Below are positions 16,143 to 25,254 of a stretch of DNA of 64,000 nucleotides, piece by piece; the stretch's first letter is position 1; each line of letters opens with the position of its first letter. The DNA lies in contig NZ_JAAGPR010000019.1 of assembly GCF_017104965.1 (NCBI RefSeq), positions 1 through 64,000 on the forward strand, given 5' to 3'. Both the position numbers and the translations under genes were made by a program. The notes beneath the pieces were generated by a model. The model made no database searches. It was not told where the DNA came from and was given only the letters and a program-made list of their open reading frames with translations. The stretch is from Paraburkholderia sp. Ac-20340. GTDB taxonomy: Bacteria; Pseudomonadota; Gammaproteobacteria; Burkholderiales; Burkholderiaceae.

Positions 16143-18767
16143 ATGAAAGCCTCCGAAATCCGCGAGAAATTCCTCAAGTTCTTCGAGTCGAAGGGCCACA
16201 CGATCGTGCGCTCGTCGAGCCTCGTGCCGGGCAACGACCCCACCTTGCTCTTTACCAATTCGGGCATGGTGCAGTTCAAGGACGTGTTCCTCGGCGCCGA
16301 ATCGCGCCCGTACTCGCGCGCCACGACCGCGCAGCGCAGCGTGCGCGCAGGCGGCAAGCACAACGACCTCGAAAACGTCGGCTACACCGCGCGCCACCAC
16401 ACGTTCTTCGAGATGCTCGGCAACTTCTCGTTCGGCGACTACTTCAAGCGCGACGCGATCCACTACTGCTGGGAACTGCTGACCAAGGTCTACGCGCTGC
16501 CCGCGGACAAGCTCACGGTCACGGTCTATCAGGAAGACGACGAAGCGTTCGACATCTGGGCGAAGGAAATCGGCGTGCCGGTCGAGCGCATCATCCGCAT
16601 CGGCGACAACAAGGGCTCGCGTTACGCGTCGGACAATTTCTGGCAGATGGCCGACACCGGCCCCTGCGGTCCGTGCTCGGAAGTGTTCTACGACCACGGC
16701 CCGGAAATCTGGGGCGGCCCTCCGGGCTCGCCTGAAGAAGACGGCGACCGCTTCATCGAGATCTGGAATCTCGTGTTCATGCAGTTCAACCGTGATGCGC
16801 AAGGCAACATGACGCCGCTGCCCAAGCAGTGCGTCGACACGGGCATGGGTCTGGAGCGTCTGGCCGCCGTGCTGCAGCACGTGCACAGCAACTACGAAAT
16901 CGACCTGTTCCAGAACCTGATCAAGGCCGCTGCGCGCGAAACCGGCATCAGCGATCTGGAAAACAACTCGTTGAAGGTGATCGCCGATCACATCCGCGCT
17001 TGCTCGTTCCTGATCGTCGACGGCGTGATTCCGGGCAACGAAGGCCGCGGCTACGTGCTGCGCCGTATCGTGCGCCGCGCGATCCGCCACGGTTACAAGC
17101 TCGGCAAGAAGGGTTCGTTCTTCCACAAGCTGGTGAACGATCTGGTCGCGGAAATGGGCGCGGCTTACCCGGAACTGACCGAAGCGCAGCAACGCGTGAC
17201 GGACGTTCTGCGTCAGGAAGAAGAGCGCTTCTTCGAAACCATCGAACACGGCATGTCGATTCTCGACGCCGCGCTGGCCGATCTCGATTCGAAGGGCGGC
17301 AAGACGCTCGACGGCGAACTCGCATTCAAGCTGCACGACACCTACGGCTTCCCGCTCGACCTTACCGCCGACGTCTGCCGCGAGCGTAACGTCACGGTCG
17401 ACGAAGCGGCCTTCGACGAAGCCATGGCACGCCAGCGCGAACAGGCGCGTGCGGCCGGCAAGTTCAAGATGGCCGCGGGCCTCGAATACTCGGGCGCGAA
17501 GACCACGTTCCACGGCTACGAAGAAATCGCTTTCGACGATGCCAAGGTGGTCGCGCTTTACGTTGACGGCGCATCGGTCAACGAAGTGAAGGCCGGCCAG
17601 GACGCCGTGGTCGTGCTCGACCACACGCCGTTCTACGCGGAATCGGGCGGCCAGGTGGGCGACCAGGGCGTGATCTCGAACGCGAGCATCCGCTTCGCCG
17701 TCGCCGACACGCTCAAGGTTCAAGCCGACGTTTCGGGTCACCACGGCACGCTGGAACAAGGCACGCTCAAGGTGGGCGACGTCGTGAAGGCGGAAATCGA
17801 CGCGGTGCGCCGCGCCCGCACGCAGCGCAACCACTCGGCGACCCACCTGATGCACAAGGCGCTGCGTGAAGTGCTGGGCGCGCACGTGCAGCAGAAGGGC
17901 TCGCTCGTCGACGCGGACAAGACCCGCTTCGACTTCGCCCACAACGCGCCGATGACCGACGACGAAATCCGTCGCGTCGAACAGATCGTCAACGCGGAAG
18001 TGCTGGCCAACGCGCCGGGCATCGTGCGCGTGATGTCCTACGACGACGCGGTGAAGGGCGGCGCCATGGCGCTGTTCGGCGAAAAGTACGGCGACGAAGT
18101 GCGCGTGCTGGACCTCGGCTTCTCGCGCGAACTCTGCGGCGGCACGCACGTGCATCGCAGCGGCGACATCGGTCTGTTCAAGATCGTGATGGAAGGCGGC
18201 GTGGCAGCGGGCATCCGCCGCGTGGAGGCGATCACGGGCGATAACGCCGTGCGCTTCGTGCAGGACCTCGACGCGCGCATCAACGCAGCGGCCGCGGCGC
18301 TGAAGGCTCAGCCTTCGGAACTGACGCAACGCATCGGCCAGGTGCAGGATCAGGTCAAGGCGCTGGAGAAGGAACTGGGCGCGCTCAAGTCGAAGATGGC
18401 GTCGAGCCAGGGCGACGAGCTCGCCGGCCAGGCCATCGAAGTGAACGGCGTGCACGTGCTCGCCGCCACGCTCGAAGGCGCAGATTCCAAGACGCTGCGC
18501 GAAACCGTCGACAAGCTTAAGGACAAGCTCAAGAGCGCGGCGATCGTGCTGGCGGCCGTCGAAGGCGGCAAGGTCAGCCTGATCGCAGGCGTGACCGCCG
18601 AGGCCAGCAAGAAGGTCAAGGCCGGCGAACTGGTGAACTTCGTTGCCCAGCAGGTGGGCGGCAAGGGCGGTGGCCGTCCGGACATGGCGCAGGCTGGTGG
18701 CACGGAACCGGCGAACCTGCCGGGCGCGCTCGCAGGCGTGAAGGGCTGGGTCGAAGCGAAGCTGTAA
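16143..18767 (+). CDS. alaS: alanyl-tRNA synthetase
   Basis: An 874-residue class II synthetase. The catalytic core with HHTFFEMLGNFSFGDYFK lies near 85. The editing domain carries HSATHLMH (about 563) and the CGGTH zinc/editing motif (about 665). The C-terminal oligomerisation domain ends with GGRPDMAQAGG. It charges tRNA-Ala and clears Ser/Gly mischarging. ATG 16143 matches the family start (MKASEIREKFLKFF). The only Shine-Dalgarno-like sequence, GAAGG at 16123-16127, is unusually far away (15 bases). A 9-bp leader hairpin precedes it. Confidence 0.96.
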   Translation: MKASEIREKFLKFFESKGHTIVRSSSLVPGNDPTLLFTNSGMVQFKDVFLGAESRPYSRATTAQRSVRAGGKHNDLENVGYTARHHTFFEMLGNFSFGDYFKRDAIHYCWELLTKVYALPADKLTVTVYQEDDEAFDIWAKEIGVPVERIIRIGDNKGSRYASDNFWQMADTGPCGPCSEVFYDHGPEIWGGPPGSPEEDGDRFIEIWNLVFMQFNRDAQGNMTPLPKQCVDTGMGLERLAAVLQHVHSNYEIDLFQNLIKAAARETGISDLENNSLKVIADHIRACSFLIVDGVIPGNEGRGYVLRRIVRRAIRHGYKLGKKGSFFHKLVNDLVAEMGAAYPELTEAQQRVTDVLRQEEERFFETIEHGMSILDAALADLDSKGGKTLDGELAFKLHDTYGFPLDLTADVCRERNVTVDEAAFDEAMARQREQARAAGKFKMAAGLEYSGAKTTFHGYEEIAFDDAKVVALYVDGASVNEVKAGQDAVVVLDHTPFYAESGGQVGDQGVISNASIRFAVADTLKVQADVSGHHGTLEQGTLKVGDVVKAEIDAVRRARTQRNHSATHLMHKALREVLGAHVQQKGSLVDADKTRFDFAHNAPMTDDEIRRVEQIVNAEVLANAPGIVRVMSYDDAVKGGAMALFGEKYGDEVRVLDLGFSRELCGGTHVHRSGDIGLFKIVMEGGVAAGIRRVEAITGDNAVRFVQDLDARINAAAAALKAQPSELTQRIGQVQDQVKALEKELGALKSKMASSQGDELAGQAIEVNGVHVLAATLEGADSKTLRETVDKLKDKLKSAAIVLAAVEGGKVSLIAGVTAEASKKVKAGELVNFVAQQVGGKGGGRPDMAQAGGTEPANLPGALAGVKGWVEAKL

Positions 18768-18786
18768 GCGCTCAGACTTGCCGTTA

Positions 18787-18817
18787 GAAAAGGGCTGCTC
18801 GAAAGAGCGGCCCTTTT
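18787..18817. terminator. terminator between alaS and the LysR gene
   Basis: AAAAGGGC-GCTC / GAGC-GCCCTTTTT around a GAAA tetraloop, with one mismatched position. A T-run on the right and an A-run on the left let it work both ways. Confidence 0.88.
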
Positions 18818-18836
18818 TGTTTGGCGCGCCGGGCGC

Positions 18837-19745
18837 TCATGCCGTGGCGATGTCGGCCGGCGCGGGCGTTTCGCGGCTGGCGTGTTCCAGCAGCGCCGAT
18901 TTCAGCGCATCGAGCGCCGGCGAAAAATGCCCGCGCCGCCACACGAGCAAGGTATCGATACGGCCAAGCTTGCCGAGCGAATGAATCGTGATGTCGTCGG
19001 CGCTGCGTTGCAGATCGAGCACCGAACGCGGCGCGACCGCCACACCCGCGCCCGCCGCCACGCAGGCGACGATCGCGTGATACGACGCCAGCTCCAGCAC
19101 GCGCGTGGGCCGGATGCCGTGCTCCAGATACCACGCCTCCACGTAGCTGCGATACGCGCAGCCGCGCTCGAACGCCACTAGCGTCGACAGCGCGACATCG
19201 CCGGGCTGGCGGATCGGCCGATGCCCGCGCGGCGTGATCATCACCAGTTCCTCGCGATAGACCGGCACGCATTCGAACACCTCGGCGTCGGGCGTACCGG
19301 CCAGCGGCGTGGCGATCAGCGCGGCATCGACTTCGAATTCGCGCAGACGCTCGATCAGACACCCAGTCGTACCGGTTTCGAGTTCGAGCGTAACCTCGGG
19401 CCAGCTCTGGTGATAGCGCGCCAGCACGCCAGGCAGGCGGCTTGCCGCGACGCTTTCCATCGTGCCCAGGCGCAGCCGCCCGGACGGACGCCCGGCCTTG
19501 AGCGCGTGGCGCGCTTCATCGGCGAGCGCGAGCAGGCGTTCGGCGTAGGGCAGCAGCGTTTCGCCCGCGGGCGTGAGTACGAGCCGGCGGCCATCGCGCG
19601 TAAAGAGCGGCGTGCCAAGCTGTTCTTCTAGCTGCTTGATGCGCGTGGTGACGTTCGACTGCACGCGGTTGAGCTTGGCGGCGGCGCGCGTCACGCCGTT
19701 TTCGCGCACCACGGCACGGAAGATCGCCAGCGCGGCCAGATCCAT
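18837..19745 (-). CDS. LysR-type transcriptional regulator
   Basis: A 302-residue regulator. The N-terminal winged helix-turn-helix lies at residues 1-60 (LAIFRAVVRENGVTRAAAKL then the VQSNVTTRIKQLEEQLG recognition part). A linker helix and a periplasmic-binding-protein-like effector domain (about 88-290) follow. ATG 19745 has a strong AGGAGAG upstream. It is divergent from a YbfB-type MFS transporter with a LysR-type box between them, so it most likely controls that transporter. The effector is unknown. Confidence 0.9.
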   Translation of the reverse strand: MDLAALAIFRAVVRENGVTRAAAKLNRVQSNVTTRIKQLEEQLGTPLFTRDGRRLVLTPAGETLLPYAERLLALADEARHALKAGRPSGRLRLGTMESVAASRLPGVLARYHQSWPEVTLELETGTTGCLIERLREFEVDAALIATPLAGTPDAEVFECVPVYREELVMITPRGHRPIRQPGDVALSTLVAFERGCAYRSYVEAWYLEHGIRPTRVLELASYHAIVACVAAGAGVAVAPRSVLDLQRSADDITIHSLGKLGRIDTLLVWRRGHFSPALDALKSALLEHASRETPAPADIATA

Positions 19746-19779
19746 GATTCTCTCCTCGGGATGGATTGGATCATCATAA

Positions 19780-19794
19780 TTCATTTTTCGTGAA
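19780..19794. promoter_or_regulatory. LysR-type box in the regulator/MFS intergenic region
   Basis: TTCA-N7-TGAA (19780-19794) contains the T-N11-A core expected for LysR regulators. It is located between the divergent regulator and transporter genes. Confidence 0.5.
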
Positions 19795-19890
19795 CGGTTG
19801 GCTTGACTAAGATGATCGGAACGGTGTCGTGCGCGATGCCGCTCATCCTCTGTTTTGTCCCTGTATTTGTCCCTGTTTGAATCGCCGATC

Positions 19891-21138
19891 ATGACTAACG
19901 CTGCTTCTGACGTGAACGCTCGACCCAGCGCTTCGGATGCGCCGCTGACGCACCCGCAGCACCGTCCCCACGAGGCGCGCCGCGCCGCGCTGGCCTGCAT
20001 GCTGACGCTGGCGGCGGCGCTCGGCATCGGGCGCTTTGCGTTCACGCCGCTGCTGCCGCTGATGCTGCATGGCGGCGGACTGGACTTGCGCCACGGCAGC
20101 TGGCTGGCGTCGCTGAATTACGCGGGCTATTTCGTCGGCGCGATGGGGTGTGCGGCGCTGCGCTTCGCACCGGCGCGAGTGGTGCGCGCCGGGCTGGTGG
20201 CGACGGCGCTGCTCACCGTCGTCATGGGCGTGACGCAGCAGTTCTGGCTCTGGGCGATCGTGCGTTTCGTGGCTGGCGCGGTGAGCGCGGCGACCTTCGT
20301 GTTCGCGTCGCAATGGGGCTTGCGGCGGCTTACGCAACTCGGCGCGCATGCGTGGAGCGGCGTGATCTACACGGGGCCTGGCGTGGGTATCGTGGCGACG
20401 GGTTTGCTGGTCAGCGCGGCTGGCGGCCTGGGCGCGCGGGCAGGATGGATCGGCTTCGGACTCGTGTGCGCGCTGATCGTCGCGATCGTCTGGCCGGTGT
20501 TCGTCGAAACGCCGCCGGTCGCGCCTGCTGCCGCGGCAACGGCAAACCCGGCGAGCGCGCAGAGCAGCACCCGGGCAAGTCGCGCCGATGCCTTCTGGCT
20601 CGTCGCGCTCTATGGCGTGCCCGGTTTCGGCTACATCATCACGGCGACCTTCCTGCCGGTGATCGCCCGCCATGCGTTGCCGGGATCGATCTGGCCCGAC
20701 CTGTTCTGGCCGATGTTCGGTGCGGCGCTGATCGTCGGGGCGTTGTGTGCGGCGCGTTTGCCGCTGCATTGGGACAACCGCTTGCTGCTCGCCGCGTGCT
20801 ATGTGCTGCAGGCGCTTGGCATTGCGTCGGGCATCGTCTGGCCGAATGCGCTGGGTTTTTCGCTCGGCAGCGTGCTGATCGGTTTGCCGTTCACGGCGAT
20901 CACGCTGTTCGCGATGCGCGAAGCGCGCATCATGCGTGGCGATCATGCCGCCGCGCTGATGGGTTACGCGACGGGCGCGTATGGAATCGGCCAGATTCTC
21001 GGGCCGCTGGTAGCCGCGCCGCTTGCTGCGTCGAGCGGATCGTTTTCGCCATCCTTGTGGCTGGCGGCGCTGACGCTGGTGGCGGGCGCGGCGGGGCTGG
21101 TGTGGCGCACGGTGCGATCGGGCCAACAAGTTCGATAA
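19891..21138 (+). CDS. YbfB/YjiJ-family MFS transporter
   Basis: A 415-residue inner-membrane protein with about 12 helices. It is recognised as the YbfB/YjiJ branch of the major facilitator superfamily from ALGIGRFAFTPLLPLM in helix 1, the SLNYAGYFVGAMG segment and the QWGLRRL motif. Substrate unknown. ATG 19891 is preferred over an in-frame ATG 36 bases upstream because the predicted topology starts with a short cytoplasmic tail. The neighbouring LysR gene is its probable regulator. Followed by a bidirectional terminator. Confidence 0.85.
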   Translation: MTNAASDVNARPSASDAPLTHPQHRPHEARRAALACMLTLAAALGIGRFAFTPLLPLMLHGGGLDLRHGSWLASLNYAGYFVGAMGCAALRFAPARVVRAGLVATALLTVVMGVTQQFWLWAIVRFVAGAVSAATFVFASQWGLRRLTQLGAHAWSGVIYTGPGVGIVATGLLVSAAGGLGARAGWIGFGLVCALIVAIVWPVFVETPPVAPAAAATANPASAQSSTRASRADAFWLVALYGVPGFGYIITATFLPVIARHALPGSIWPDLFWPMFGAALIVGALCAARLPLHWDNRLLLAACYVLQALGIASGIVWPNALGFSLGSVLIGLPFTAITLFAMREARIMRGDHAAALMGYATGAYGIGQILGPLVAAPLAASSGSFSPSLWLAALTLVAGAAGLVWRTVRSGQQVR

Positions 21139-21170
21139 GTCCAATAAGGCCCACGAACCGGCGCACCCGG

Positions 21171-21198
21171 AAAAGCCGTCCCGCGAAGGACGGCTTTT
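21171..21198. terminator. bidirectional terminator after the MFS gene
   Basis: AAAAGCCGTCC (21171-21181), loop CGCGAA, GGACGGCTTTT (21188-21198). It separates the converging MFS and beta-barrel genes. Confidence 0.93.
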
Positions 21199-21203
21199 TG
21201 CGC

Positions 21204-21743
21204 TTAACGGAAGTAGTAGTGGACGCCCACCGTGAAGCTGTTGTTATTCCAGCTCGTGTTTTTCGAACTGGCGTGATCCGCCGTCCATTCCGCGGCCACG
21301 CCAAGATTGCGCGTGACGGCGTATTCCGCGCCCAGACCCCAGTGCGGACGCGTGGAAGGCCAGTCGACCGTGAAGCCCGCGCGCGCATACGGCATGATCC
21401 GGCCGATCGGCATGCCGATCTTCGCGTCGACACCGCCGTCCTTGAAGGTCGCGGAACCGTGATGGAAATCGGCGAAGGCTTCGGCGCCGATCATCAGCGA
21501 ACCGACATCGACACCGTAGCCTAGCGTCAGGCCCGGGAACAGGGTAGTGTGCGTCGGTTTGTTGACCGCGCCCGAAGCATTCGAGATATTCGCGCCGACC
21601 TTGAAACCCGCGTAAGGGCCCGCAAACAGGCTGCTGCTGCCCGTGGCGTAATCGAACGGCTTTGCAGGCGCGTCCGCATGGGCGAGCGACATGCACGATG
21701 CCAGGGAAATAATAAGGATGCCAAACAGTTTCTTCGAAAGCAT
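21204..21743 (-). CDS. outer-membrane beta-barrel protein, about 18 kDa
   Basis: A 179-residue exported protein. The signal peptide is cleaved after AHA (about residue 23). The mature part alternates polar and hydrophobic residues as an eight-stranded opacity/OmpA-type barrel: GPYAGFKVGAN, LTLGYGVDVGSLMIGAEAF, GLGAEYAVTRNLGVAAEW, with a terminal aromatic HYYFR ending in the F-R outer-membrane signature. ATG 21743 begins the signal peptide, and no good Shine-Dalgarno precedes it. Function unknown; such small barrels are often adhesins or structural porins. Confidence 0.8.
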   Translation of the reverse strand: MLSKKLFGILIISLASCMSLAHADAPAKPFDYATGSSSLFAGPYAGFKVGANISNASGAVNKPTHTTLFPGLTLGYGVDVGSLMIGAEAFADFHHGSATFKDGGVDAKIGMPIGRIMPYARAGFTVDWPSTRPHWGLGAEYAVTRNLGVAAEWTADHASSKNTSWNNNSFTVGVHYYFR

Positions 21744-21958
21744 GATGCGTTGAGGTAATCCAGCGAATTCAGGCGTTGTTGCCTCGCCGATAACGCTGGG
21801 CATTTCGCGACGGTGCACATTCGAGACGTCAACAAATGTCAGGCTTCGACGTTACGCGGCAACGCACGATTGCGCCCCTGAAAACTCGCGCTCGCACGCT
21901 GTCATCGATAGCGCACTAAAATAGCCGCTTCGTGCTTTTTTGCGCCTTCCATCGATCC

Positions 21959-22489
21959 ATGAGCGATTATCAGTTTTGCCCGCGCTGCGCCTCGCGTCTC
22001 GTCGAGCGCGCCGACCCCGCCCACGAGGGCGGCCGTGTGCGCCTGGCCTGTCCCGATACCGTCTGCGCCTACGTGCACTGGAACAATCCGCTGCCGGTCG
22101 TGGCGGCCATCGTCGAATATGAAGGGCGCATCCTGCTGGCGCGCAACGCCGCCTGGCCGGAAGGCATGTTCGCGCTGATCACGGGTTTCCTCGAAAACGG
22201 CGAGACGCCGGAAGAGGGCATCGCCCGCGAAGTGCTGGAAGAAACCGCGCTGCACGCGCAGAGCGTCGAGTTGATCGGCGTTTATGAGTTCATCCGCAAG
22301 AACGAACTGATCATTGCGTATCACGTGAAGGCGTCGGGCACGGTGTCGCTGTCGCCCGAACTGCTGGAATACCGTCTTGTCGAGCCCGCGAAGCTGCGTC
22401 CCTGGCGCGCGGGCACGGGGCAGGCGCTCGGTGAGTGGATGCGCCGACGCGGCCTGCCGTTCGAATTCGTCGAGCGTCCCGGCGACTGA
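21959..22489 (+). CDS. Nudix hydrolase with N-terminal zinc ribbon
   Basis: A 176-residue protein. A four-Cys zinc ribbon (CPRC near 7-10, then C-x4-C near 31-36) is followed by a Nudix domain whose box GFLENGETPEEGIAREVLEE (about 81-100) is complete. The arrangement is that of NudC-like NAD(H) pyrophosphatases, but the N-terminal NudC domain is absent and the protein is much shorter. NADH or a related dinucleotide is the likeliest substrate. ATG 21959 opens directly into the zinc ribbon. Followed after 88 bases by the thioesterase gene. Confidence 0.85.
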   Translation: MSDYQFCPRCASRLVERADPAHEGGRVRLACPDTVCAYVHWNNPLPVVAAIVEYEGRILLARNAAWPEGMFALITGFLENGETPEEGIAREVLEETALHAQSVELIGVYEFIRKNELIIAYHVKASGTVSLSPELLEYRLVEPAKLRPWRAGTGQALGEWMRRRGLPFEFVERPGD

Positions 22490-22577
22490 GCGCCGCTGCA
22501 TTTACTGACGAATTACGCGCGCCTTCGTCTGCCCGGTCTGCCTCGATTCTCTTTCTGAACTTCGTCCCTACGATCCG

Positions 22578-23045
22578 ATGAACCGACCCGTCGCCATTGC
22601 CCGCTCCGACTATCGCCACTTCCTGTCCATCACCACGCGCTGGATGGATAACGACGTCTACGGCCACGTCAACAACGTCGTCTATTACAGCTACTTCGAC
22701 ACCGTCGTGAACGAGTACCTGATCCGTGCCGGCGCGCTCGATGTCGAGCATGGCCAGACGATCGGGCTGGTGGTCGAGACCCAGTGCAACTACTTCGCGC
22801 CGCTGGTGTTTCCGGAGCGTGTCGAAGCGGGTTTGCGCGTGGCGCGTCTGGGTTCGTCGAGCGTGCGCTACGAGGTGGGTCTCTTTCGCGAAGGCGAAAG
22901 CACGCCCGCTGCGCAGGGGCATTTCGTGCACGTCTATGTCGATCGCGAAACGCGCCGGCCGGTGAGCGCGCTGCCCGAAGCGTTGCGCGCCGCGCTTGCG
23001 CCGCTCGCGCTTGCGCCGCTCGCGCTTGCCGCCACGGACGGCTGA
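22578..23045 (+). CDS. hot-dog-fold acyl-CoA thioesterase (4HBT/YbgC type)
   Basis: A 155-residue single hot-dog domain. The catalytic Asp lies in the WMDNDVYGHVNN motif (about 22-33), and YYSYFD follows. It should hydrolyse a short-chain or aromatic acyl-CoA. The C-terminus ends in a low-complexity LAPLALAPLALAA tail encoded by a 15-bp tandem repeat. It is directly followed (19 bases) by a LivHMGF-type transporter cassette in the same direction. The two may share a transcript, which would link the thioesterase to the transported acid (inference). Confidence 0.85.
   Translation: MNRPVAIARSDYRHFLSITTRWMDNDVYGHVNNVVYYSYFDTVVNEYLIRAGALDVEHGQTIGLVVETQCNYFAPLVFPERVEAGLRVARLGSSSVRYEVGLFREGESTPAAQGHFVHVYVDRETRRPVSALPEALRAALAPLALAPLALAATDG
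22991..23029 (+). repeat. 15-bp tandem repeat, 2.6 copies
   Basis: The unit CGCGCTTGCGCCGCT occurs at 22991-23005 and 23006-23020, with a 9-base partial copy to 23029. It lies in frame at the 3' end of the thioesterase gene and encodes the Leu-Ala-Pro tail, so copy-number change would only alter tail length. Confidence 0.85.
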
Positions 23046-23064
23046 CGCGTTCCGGTTGCTGCCC

Positions 23065-24003
23065 GTGCAGGCCTTCGTTATCGATACGCTCAACGGCGCG
23101 AGCTACGGCTTGCTGCTGTTCATGCTGTCCGCCGGACTGACGCTGATCTTCAGCATGCTCGGCGTGCTCAACTTCGCGCATGCGAGCTTCTACATGCTCG
23201 GCGCGTATCTGGGCGTGACGCTCGCGGGGAGCTTCGGTTTTGGCTGGGCGCTGGTGCTCGCGCCGCTGCTGGCGGGACTCGCGGGCGCCGTGTTCGAGGT
23301 GGCGCTGCTGCGGCGCGCGCGACCGGGCGGGCCGCTCAATGCGCTGCTGCTGACCTTCGGCGCGGCGTGGGCGATCGGCGAACTGGTCAAGCTGGGCTGG
23401 GGGCTTCAGCCGCTCGCCGCGGCCGTGCCTGGCTGGCTCGACGGTGCGCTGTTCACCTACGGCGGCGCGGCGTTTTCGCGTTATCGCGCTTTCACGATGG
23501 CCGTGGCCGTGGCGATGTTCGCGCTGATCTTCGCCGCGCTGCGCGTCTCGCGCACGGGGCTGGTGGTGCGCGCCGCGCTCACGCATGCCCAGGCCGTGGA
23601 AGCGCTCGGCCATAACGTGCCGCGCGTGCAGACGCTGGTGTTCGCGCTCGGCACCGCGCTCGCGGCGCTGGCAGGCGCAGTGGCCGCGCCGCTCTTCGTC
23701 GTCGAACCGGCGATGGCCGAATCGGTCGGCTCGATCATCTTCGTGGTGGTGGTGACGGGCGGGCTCGGTTCGCTGGGCGGCGCGCTGCTCGCGTCGCTCG
23801 CAGTGGGCTGGCTGCAGACCTTCGCGGTGGCGAGCGATGTGTCGTTCGGGGCGCTGGCCACGCGGCTCGGCGTGACGATCGCGCCCGCCTGGAGCGCGCT
23901 CACGCTCGCGCAGATCGCGCCGCTGCTGCCGTATCTGCTGATGGTCGCGATGCTGGCCGTGCGCCCGCAAGGGCTGCTCGGACAGCGTGGCGAGGACGCC
24001 TGA
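23065..24003 (+). CDS. branched-chain amino acid-type ABC permease (LivH type)
   Basis: A 312-residue inner-membrane permease with about eight helices. Family hallmarks are NGASYGLLLFMLSAGLTLIF, GVLNFAHASFYMLGAY near the N-terminus and GGLGSLGGALLAS near 225. The start is uncertain. GTG 23065 (MQAFVIDTLNGASYG) is preferred over TTG 23056; no strong Shine-Dalgarno is visible. It is the first transporter gene of a cassette whose next members follow with 6-base gaps or overlaps. The branched-chain family also carries aromatic acids, amides and urea, so the substrate is open. Confidence 0.88.
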   Translation: MQAFVIDTLNGASYGLLLFMLSAGLTLIFSMLGVLNFAHASFYMLGAYLGVTLAGSFGFGWALVLAPLLAGLAGAVFEVALLRRARPGGPLNALLLTFGAAWAIGELVKLGWGLQPLAAAVPGWLDGALFTYGGAAFSRYRAFTMAVAVAMFALIFAALRVSRTGLVVRAALTHAQAVEALGHNVPRVQTLVFALGTALAALAGAVAAPLFVVEPAMAESVGSIIFVVVVTGGLGSLGGALLASLAVGWLQTFAVASDVSFGALATRLGVTIAPAWSALTLAQIAPLLPYLLMVAMLAVRPQGLLGQRGEDA

Positions 24004-24009
24004 AGCGCC

Positions 24010-25254
24010 ATGGCCAGCCTCAAAAACAGCACGCGCGCGTCATGGCTCGCATTGGCGGCGTTACTTGCGGTGCCGCCGCTCGTATCGGCGTGGCTTTCGC
24101 CGTCTGGCGCGCCGCAAGGCTGGCTGCTCGCGTGTCTCGCCCAGGCCGCGACGATGATTGTGTTCGCGCTCTCCTATAACCTGCTGCTCGGCGAAACCGG
24201 GCTGCTTTCGTTCGGCCACGCCGCGCCGGCCGGGCTGGGCGCGCTGGCGGCGGCGCAGGTCTTCAACCATGTCGGCCTGCCTTTGCCGCTTTTGCCGATC
24301 ATCGGCGGTGCGGCGGGCGCGGCGGTCGGCGCATTGATCGCGCTGGTTGCGGCACGACGCGCGGGCACGGCCTTCGCGATGATCACGCTCGGCCTTGGCG
24401 AACTCGTGGCCGCCGCCGCGTGGGCGCTGCCCGACTGGTTCGGCGGCGAAGCCGGTGTGGGCATCGATCGCGCGAGCGGCCCAGCCATCTTCGGCTGGAC
24501 CTTCGGCCCGGATCGCCAGGCGTACTGCGTGATCGCCGTCTGGTGTCTCGCGGCGAGCGCCGCAATCTACGCGATCTCGCGCACGCCTTATGCGCGCCTC
24601 GCCAACGCCGTGCGCGACAACCCGCTGCGCTGCGCCGCACTGGGCGCGTCGCCTGCGCGCGTGCGGGCCACGATGATCGTGCTGGGCGCCTGCTTCGCGG
24701 GCGTGGCGGGCACGCTTGCGCTCATCAATGTCGAACTGGCCGCTGCGGAGAGCGTGGGCATGACGCGCTCCGCCGCCGTGCTGATCGCGACGATGACGGG
24801 CGGCGCGTCGTCGTTCTTCGGCCCTGTGCTGGGCGCGCTCGTCTGGGTGGCCTTCAGCGTGGGCGTGGCGAGCGTCTCGCGCGCGTGGATGCTTTACGTG
24901 GGGCTCTTTTTTATCGTCGTGGTGTTGACGGCGCCGGATGGACTCGCGGGTGTGGTGGCGCGTCAGCGCGCGACGCTCGCGCAACACGGCTGGCGCCGCT
25001 GCCGCACGCACTGGACGATGGTTGCGCTCGCAACGGCATGCGGAACGCTCGCACTCGTGCTGGCGGTGCAGTGGGCTTACGCGCTGCGTTTCGGCGACGA
25101 CGATCCGGCGGCATGGCTCGTCGCGCTTTCTCCGCGCGCATCGGCGGCGCTCGCCGCGGCCATCGTCGTCTTGTCGATCGCGGCGATAGGGTTGACGCGC
25201 CGGGCGCACCGCGCCGCCCGTTCGCTCGCCGACGCGCAAAAGGCGGCCGCATGA
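24010..25254 (+). CDS. branched-chain amino acid-type ABC permease (LivM type)
   Basis: A 414-residue permease partner of the LivH-type protein. LLGETGLLSFGHAAPAGLGA in helix 2-3 and the cytoplasmic loop RDNPLRCAALG (the ATPase-contacting EAA-like segment) are typical. It is longer than usual. After the family core (about 300 residues) come two extra hydrophobic helices and a basic/Ala-rich tail (about 340-414). ATG 24010 is six bases after the previous stop. Its stop overlaps the ATG of the ATPase gene by four bases (ATGA). Confidence 0.88.
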   Translation: MASLKNSTRASWLALAALLAVPPLVSAWLSPSGAPQGWLLACLAQAATMIVFALSYNLLLGETGLLSFGHAAPAGLGALAAAQVFNHVGLPLPLLPIIGGAAGAAVGALIALVAARRAGTAFAMITLGLGELVAAAAWALPDWFGGEAGVGIDRASGPAIFGWTFGPDRQAYCVIAVWCLAASAAIYAISRTPYARLANAVRDNPLRCAALGASPARVRATMIVLGACFAGVAGTLALINVELAAAESVGMTRSAAVLIATMTGGASSFFGPVLGALVWVAFSVGVASVSRAWMLYVGLFFIVVVLTAPDGLAGVVARQRATLAQHGWRRCRTHWTMVALATACGTLALVLAVQWAYALRFGDDDPAAWLVALSPRASAALAAAIVVLSIAAIGLTRRAHRAARSLADAQKAAA

